Under the pieces are notes generated by a model. That model was not told the origin of the DNA. It made no database searches and saw only the letters and a list, made by a program, of their open reading frames with translations. From Clostridiales bacterium (GTDB taxonomy: Bacteria > Bacillota_A > Clostridia > Oscillospirales > Oscillospiraceae), in contig JALFGI010000130.1 of the NCBI GenBank assembly GCA_022777455.1, positions 1 through 25,064 on the forward strand: a stretch of 25,064 nucleotides of DNA, in the 5' to 3' direction. This document shows, in pieces, positions 20,659 through 25,064 of this stretch; position 1 is the stretch's first letter; every line of letters begins with the position of its first letter. A program made the translations under genes and the position numbers.

Positions 20659-22951
20659 GATTTGTAAATGTCACTTTCATCGTCTGGTAGTATTCTCCGT
20701 TGATATACAGGTCGTATTCCTGCTCTCCGGTGCCGGCCAGCTCCACGGTGAAGATATTGTCGCCCGCCTGAACGGTGCCGCTGGCCACCGGCTGGTCCGC
20801 CTGGCCCTTGCGGCAGATGATCAGGGCATAGCTCTCCGTGCGCACCGGCACATTGAAGGTTACCCTTTCCCGGCCGGGAGTGGTTGTGGCAGGGGCGGTG
20901 GCCTCCGTGGGGGAGGTGGGATCGCCGGTGAGGCTGCCGTTGGACACCCCCAGCAGGATTTCCTTGCTCAATGCCACCACGGTATCCGGCTCCTCCGACT
21001 GGTTGGCCACCTGGTTTTTTGGCAGGCTGCTGTCCACGAGGTAAGTCTGCACATTCTTGAAGCCCTTGGCATCCAGCACCTTCACGGCAGTCTCCACATC
21101 CAGATGCATCACATCCGGCATTGCAGCAGTGGGAATTTCCGGTCCCTCGGAAATTTCCAGGACAATGTGGGTGGTCACATCGATGGTGGCCCCCGCCGTC
21201 TCGGACTGGGTGACCACATTGCCTTTATTGATCTTGCTGCTGTAAACCTCGGTGGTGGAAACATTCTTAAAGCCCCACTGCTCCAACACCTGCAGTGCCA
21301 TTTCCTTTTCCACATTCAGCACATTGGGCATCTTGGCCGTCACATTGTCCGGCCCGGTGCTTACATAGAGCTTCACAGTCTGGCCTTCCATCAGCTCCGC
21401 GCCGGCCACAGGCTCGGTACGAATGACGCAGCCGCTGGGGTATTCATCGTTGGCCTCCTCCCGGATCAGGGTCTTCAGGCCCTGGCCGATGAGGAAGGAG
21501 GTAGCCCGGTCCTGGGTCACCCCCACCAAATCCTCCATCAGCTTCACTTTGGGCTCCTGGCCCATACTGATGGTCAGGAAGATCTCCGTTCCCTTGGCGA
21601 CGGAGGAACCTCCCGCGGGCTCCTGGTGCATGATCTGTCCCGCCACATAAAAATCGTCATACTGCTGGGGCCGCAGCCGGATGGTAAAATTGGGATAGAG
21701 GGTATCGAAATCCTCGCTGTACATGCTGCCGGTGAGGTAGGGCACCTCCACCCGGCCCCGGTCCTGGTTGATGAGGAAGCCGTTGAAAATGGCAGCCAGG
21801 AACACCACAATGGCAATGATGGCCACCACGCTGCAGGACACCACCGCAATGGTAGCGGTGCGGCTGCGCTGGGCATCCCGGCGGGCTTCCTCCTCCCGGC
21901 GCTTTTTGGCTCTGGCCAGGGCCTCCTGGCTCCGGCCGGTATTTGGCACCGAGGGCTCCGCCGTACGGCCGCCGCCCTGATGCACCGTCATATTGGGATT
22001 TCCAACGCTCATCACACCGCCCTTGGATTGGGCCACCCGCTGAGCGGTGGTTTTGGGCTTCGTGACGATGGGGGTGATCTTCTTGGTGGCGTCATCCACC
22101 AGGGTATGGTACTGGAAGGTCAGGGCAGGATTTTTCCGGAACTCCTCCAGATCCGTTAATAGCTCCGTGGCGCTGGAGTAGCGGTCCTTGGGGTCCAGGG
22201 CCATGGCCTTCATAATCATCTGTTCCATCCCCGCGGGAATGTTGGGATTCAGGGTGGTGGGCATGGCCGCGCCGCCGTTGATGTGATGAATGGCCACGGC
22301 CACGGGGGACTCCCCGTCGTAGGGCGGACGGCCGGTCATCATTTCATACATCACAACGCCCAGGGAGTAGATGTCGGAACGGCTGTCGGTAAAGCTGCCT
22401 TTGGCCTGCTCCGGGGAAATATAGTGCACGGAACCCAGAGCCTCTTTGGTCAGGGTGCTGCTTTTGTTCATCACCTGGGCAATGCCGAAGTCCATCACCT
22501 TCACGGAGCCGTTTTTCAGCACCATCACATTGTGGGGCTTGATGTCCCGGTGGACGATGCCCCGGCTGTGGGCATGCTCCAGGCCCTTGGCGATCTGGGT
22601 TGCAAAGTGGAGGGTTTCCTTCCAGTTCAGGATGCCCTTCACTTCCATATACTGCTTGAGGGAAATACCGTCGATCAGCTCCATGACAATGTAGTAGGCA
22701 TTGTCGGAAGCGGAAACGTCGAACACCTGGACGATGTTGGGATGGCTGAGCATGGCAACGGCTTCCCCCTCCGCCCGGAAGCGGCGGCGGAACTCCTCAT
22801 CCCCGGAAAATTCGTCCTTCAGGACCTTCACTGCCACCAGCCGGTTCAGGCGGTGACAACGGGCCTTGTAAACCACTGCCATTCCTCCGGTACCGATGAC
22901 CTCCAGGAGTTCATACCGGTTGTCCAGCAGCTGTCCAATATATTGATTCAT
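20651..22951 (-). CDS. prkC: PASTA-domain Ser/Thr protein kinase PrkC
   Basis: 766 residues. Kinase domain at ~10-275: glycine loop GTGGMAVV (20-27), Lys42 in VAVKVLK, catalytic HRDIKPHN (His134-Asp136), DFG (154-156), SPE (180-182) after an activation segment with several Ser/Thr. A charged juxtamembrane region (ALARAKKRREEEARRDAQR) leads to one membrane helix at ~366-391. Outside, four PASTA-like units run from ~407 to ~690 (each with motifs such as MPNVLNVEKEMALQVLEQWG), followed by a Thr/Pro-rich linker and a small C-terminal beta domain (ERVTFNVPVR to the end). PrkC senses muropeptides or lipid II and phosphorylates cell-wall and translation proteins. It sits 31 nt after its phosphatase gene. 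The extra C-terminal domain is a feature of some clostridial members. Confidence 0.96.
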   Translation of the reverse strand: MNQYIGQLLDNRYELLEVIGTGGMAVVYKARCHRLNRLVAVKVLKDEFSGDEEFRRRFRAEGEAVAMLSHPNIVQVFDVSASDNAYYIVMELIDGISLKQYMEVKGILNWKETLHFATQIAKGLEHAHSRGIVHRDIKPHNVMVLKNGSVKVMDFGIAQVMNKSSTLTKEALGSVHYISPEQAKGSFTDSRSDIYSLGVVMYEMMTGRPPYDGESPVAVAIHHINGGAAMPTTLNPNIPAGMEQMIMKAMALDPKDRYSSATELLTDLEEFRKNPALTFQYHTLVDDATKKITPIVTKPKTTAQRVAQSKGGVMSVGNPNMTVHQGGGRTAEPSVPNTGRSQEALARAKKRREEEARRDAQRSRTATIAVVSCSVVAIIAIVVFLAAIFNGFLINQDRGRVEVPYLTGSMYSEDFDTLYPNFTIRLRPQQYDDFYVAGQIMHQEPAGGSSVAKGTEIFLTISMGQEPKVKLMEDLVGVTQDRATSFLIGQGLKTLIREEANDEYPSGCVIRTEPVAGAELMEGQTVKLYVSTGPDNVTAKMPNVLNVEKEMALQVLEQWGFKNVSTTEVYSSKINKGNVVTQSETAGATIDVTTHIVLEISEGPEIPTAAMPDVMHLDVETAVKVLDAKGFKNVQTYLVDSSLPKNQVANQSEEPDTVVALSKEILLGVSNGSLTGDPTSPTEATAPATTTPGRERVTFNVPVRTESYALIICRKGQADQPVASGTVQAGDNIFTVELAGTGEQEYDLYINGEYYQTMKVTFTNHG

Positions 22952-22982
22952 ATTCTGAAATAGCTCCTTTCCAAACCGGATG

Positions 22983-23714
22983 TTACAGACTCACCAGCAC
23001 GCAGGTCACATTGTCCGGGCAGCCACGGGACATGGCGATGTCCAGCAGGCGTTTGCAGCAGCGCTCTTTATTCACTCCATGGACCACCTCGAAGAGGATC
23101 TCCTGGTCGTCCATCATATTGCTCAGACCGTCGCTGCACAGCAGCAGATAGTCTCCTTTGGACAGTTCCCGCCGGAACACGTCACAGCTTACCATGGACT
23201 CCGTGCCCACGGCCCGGGTAATCAGATTTTTGCCCGGATAATTTTTGGCCATTTCCGAGGTCAGTTCTCCCCGGTCCACCATCAATTGGACCACGCTGTG
23301 GTCCCTGGTGACCTGGATGATGCCTTTCTGATTGATAATATATGCCCGGCTGTCGCCCACATTCACAAAAGAAACCTGCCGGCCCCGGATAAAGGCGGCC
23401 ACCAAGGTGGTGCCCATGCCGTCGAATTCCTCGAACTGCCGGGCCTGGTCATAGACGGTGAAATTGGCCAGCTTCACGGCACTTTTCATAATCTGGTCCG
23501 CCTTGTCCCACTCCATATTCGGGGTCCAGGTACGTTGGATTTCCTGGGAGAACACATCCACCGCCAGGGAGCTGGCGATGTTGCCGGATTTGGCGCCGCC
23601 CATACCGTCGCAGACCACACACAGCAATGTATTCCGGTCCAATTGCCGGATTTCATAGGCATCCTGATTCATTTTTCGGACGCAGCCCTTGTCTGTCAGT
23701 CCCCAACTTTGCAT
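22983..23714 (-). CDS. prpC: PP2C-family Ser/Thr phosphatase PrpC/Stp
   Basis: 243 residues, typical length. Metal-binding motifs: RKMNQD (13-18), CDGMGG (35-40), NVGDSRAY (118-125), CSDGLSNMM (193-201) and PDNVT (233-237). It reverses PrkC phosphorylation, including of the kinase activation loop, and the two genes are co-transcribed. The ribosome site GAGGTGA lies about 7 nt before the ATG. The preceding 117 nt, after rlmN, hold no gene and no clear promoter; a small CAGAGC/GCTCTG hairpin is present at the rlmN end. Confidence 0.95.
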   Translation of the reverse strand: MQSWGLTDKGCVRKMNQDAYEIRQLDRNTLLCVVCDGMGGAKSGNIASSLAVDVFSQEIQRTWTPNMEWDKADQIMKSAVKLANFTVYDQARQFEEFDGMGTTLVAAFIRGRQVSFVNVGDSRAYIINQKGIIQVTRDHSVVQLMVDRGELTSEMAKNYPGKNLITRAVGTESMVSCDVFRRELSKGDYLLLCSDGLSNMMDDQEILFEVVHGVNKERCCKRLLDIAMSRGCPDNVTCVLVSL

Positions 23715-23831
23715 GGCAAATCACCTCGTCTGTCTTTTTGGTGACATCGGGCAGAAAAATTCTTTCCTTCCGATCGTTTTTTCATAGGGTGGAAGCTCGC
23801 TCCCGCCGCCTGTACCGTTGATTGGCAGAGC

Positions 23832-24860
23832 TCACGCTCTGTCTTTCTGATATTTTCTTCTCAGCTGGCCGCAGGAGGCGTCGATGTCTCCGCCCAGGGT
23901 GCGGCGCACGGTGGCGGTGACGCCCCCATCCTCCAGCGTTTTCTGGAAGGCAGCCACTGCGGCCCGGGTGCTGGGCTTCAGGGGGCTCTCCTCCACATGG
24001 TTCAGAGGGATCAGGTTAAAATGGGCGGGCAGCCCCTTGAGCCGCCGCAGAAGCTCTTTGGCATTCTCCACGGAATCGTTCACTCCGTGGATCATGGCGT
24101 ATTCAAAGGAGATCCGCCGGGAGGTTGCCTGGTAGTACCGGCGGCAGGCCGCGATCAGTTCCTCGCTGGGGTAGGCCTTGTTCACCGGCATGATGGTGTC
24201 CCGGATGGCATCGTTGGGCGCGTGGAGGGACACGGAAAGGGTCAGCTGCAGCTTGCGCTTTGCCAGCTCATCGATCTTCGGCACCAGGCCGCAGGTGGAA
24301 AGGCTCACATGGCGCAGGGAAATATTCATGCCCTCCGGGCTGTTCACCAGCTCCAGGAAGCGCATCACATTGTCAAAATTATCCAGGGGCTCGCCGATGC
24401 CCATCAGCACGATGTGGGAAACAGGCAGGCCGGAGTCCACCTGGGTGAACAGAACCTCATCCAGCATTTCAAAGGGCTCCAGCCGGCGTACCAGACCGCC
24501 GATGGTGGAGGCACAGAAGGCACAGCCCATCCGGCAGCCCACCTCCGTGGAGATGCACACGGTATTGCCATAGTGGTAGCGCATGAGCACCGTTTCCACG
24601 CAGTTGCCGTCGGACAGCTGCCAGAGATATTTGATGGTACCGTCCCGGGCGGATTCCTGCCGCCGCACCACGGTGGGCGGGCAGATGGGATACTGCTCCG
24701 CCAGGGCATCCCGCAGCTGTTTCGGCAGGTTGGTCATCTCATCGTAGGTGCGGATCCCTTTGTGCAGCCAGGTATACACCTGCTTTGCCCGGAAGGCGGG
24801 CTGCCCCATGTCCTTCAGAAGGGCGGACAGCTCCGGCAGCGTCATGGATTTCAGGTTCAT
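23832..24860 (-). CDS. rlmN: Dual-specificity 23S rRNA A2503/tRNA C2-methyltransferase RlmN
   Basis: 342 residues. Radical-SAM cluster motif CRMGCAFC with Cys109, Cys113 and Cys116; SAM-binding MGIGEPLDN (153-161); the mono-adduct resolving cysteine Cys330 in DIDASCGQL; RlmN-type N-terminal accessory domain (PAFRAKQVYTWLHKGI). RlmN adds a C2 methyl to A2503 of 23S rRNA and A37 of some tRNAs. Its ATG overlaps the rsmB stop by 4 nt (ATGA), as is usual in Firmicutes. Cfr, the resistance relative, is less likely because the context and RlmN signature fit the housekeeping enzyme. Confidence 0.95.
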   Translation of the reverse strand: MNLKSMTLPELSALLKDMGQPAFRAKQVYTWLHKGIRTYDEMTNLPKQLRDALAEQYPICPPTVVRRQESARDGTIKYLWQLSDGNCVETVLMRYHYGNTVCISTEVGCRMGCAFCASTIGGLVRRLEPFEMLDEVLFTQVDSGLPVSHIVLMGIGEPLDNFDNVMRFLELVNSPEGMNISLRHVSLSTCGLVPKIDELAKRKLQLTLSVSLHAPNDAIRDTIMPVNKAYPSEELIAACRRYYQATSRRISFEYAMIHGVNDSVENAKELLRRLKGLPAHFNLIPLNHVEESPLKPSTRAAVAAFQKTLEDGGVTATVRRTLGGDIDASCGQLRRKYQKDRA

Positions 24861-25064
24861 TGCTTCCTCCGCAGACGGCAGATAAAGAAGCCGTCGGTAT
24901 CGTATTCACCGGGAATCAGGGTGAGCATCCCGGTATCATTCCTGGGGAACACCTCCGGCAGGTCCAGAGGCTCAGTGCAAAATTCCGGGTGGTCCGCCAG
25001 GAAGGCGTTCACCACCTCCTGGTTCTCTCTTGGAAGCACCGTACAGGTGGAATACAGCAGCACC
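24857..25064 (-). CDS. rsmB: 16S rRNA (cytosine-967-C5)-methyltransferase RsmB, C-terminal end only
   Basis: The visible ~68 residues begin VLLYSTCTVLPRENQEVV, the motif of m5C methyltransferases that carries a conserved cysteine (STCT), and end with the FFICRLRRK strand of the Rossmann core. The family methylates C967 of 16S rRNA. Position directly upstream of rlmN, with a 4-nt overlap, supports RsmB (Sun/RsmB) over the related RsmF. The start lies beyond the window. Confidence 0.88.
   Translation of the reverse strand, partial: VLLYSTCTVLPRENQEVVNAFLADHPEFCTEPLDLPEVFPRNDTGMLTLIPGEYDTDGFFICRLRRKQ

Overview
The window looks like a chromosomal segment of a moderately GC-rich, low-motility Firmicute of the class Clostridia, most likely from the gut Oscillospiraceae/Ruminococcaceae group. 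Three things support this: the gene order rsmB-rlmN-prpC-prkC-rsgA, which is a Firmicute housekeeping cluster; YhaN/YhaO and YmdB homologues; and palindromic repeats built on GGCTCTCCC..GGGAGAGC, which I recall as common in that group. No rRNA, tRNA, CRISPR array, phage gene or transposase gene was seen.

Layout. 1-502 (-) is the 5' part of an azlC-type permease with a good sigma-A promoter. 678-2099 (+) is a membrane-anchored leucine-rich-repeat (LRR) protein. 2305-6259 (-) is a three-gene overlapping operon, ymdB-like, then yhaO-like, then yhaN-like, flanked by two oppositely oriented copies of a ~210-bp palindromic element (A and B). 6694-10749 (+) is a very large RND transporter with an extra ~300-residue coiled-coil insertion. 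10757-11126 holds a terminator-like hairpin and a third inverted-repeat element (C). 11154-11884 (+) is a two-gene unit: a DtxR/MntR regulator and a cysteine-rich winged-helix-like protein. A bidirectional terminator separates it from a long minus-strand block.

11962-19553 (-) is the most unusual part. It contains two copies of a pair made of a small single-pass membrane protein and a secreted phosphodiester-glycosidase-like (NAGPA) protein. The downstream pair is followed by a membrane protein of the Lgt fold fused to a full-length LRR protein, and then by a second, unfused Lgt-like protein. The Lgt-like domains keep the arginine motifs but lack the His and Glu expected of the true lipoprotein transferase. 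The LRR half is a paralogue of the stand-alone gene at 678-2099. A short relic of a NAGPA 3' end just upstream of the unfused Lgt-like gene suggests the locus was built by duplication and recombination. I know of no described system with this combination; an envelope function is inferred only from topology and domain types.

19686-25064 (-) is the conserved cluster rsmB (partial)-rlmN-prpC-prkC-rsgA, closed by a strong terminator. It combines rRNA modification, a PASTA Ser/Thr kinase with its cognate phosphatase, and a ribosome-assembly GTPase.
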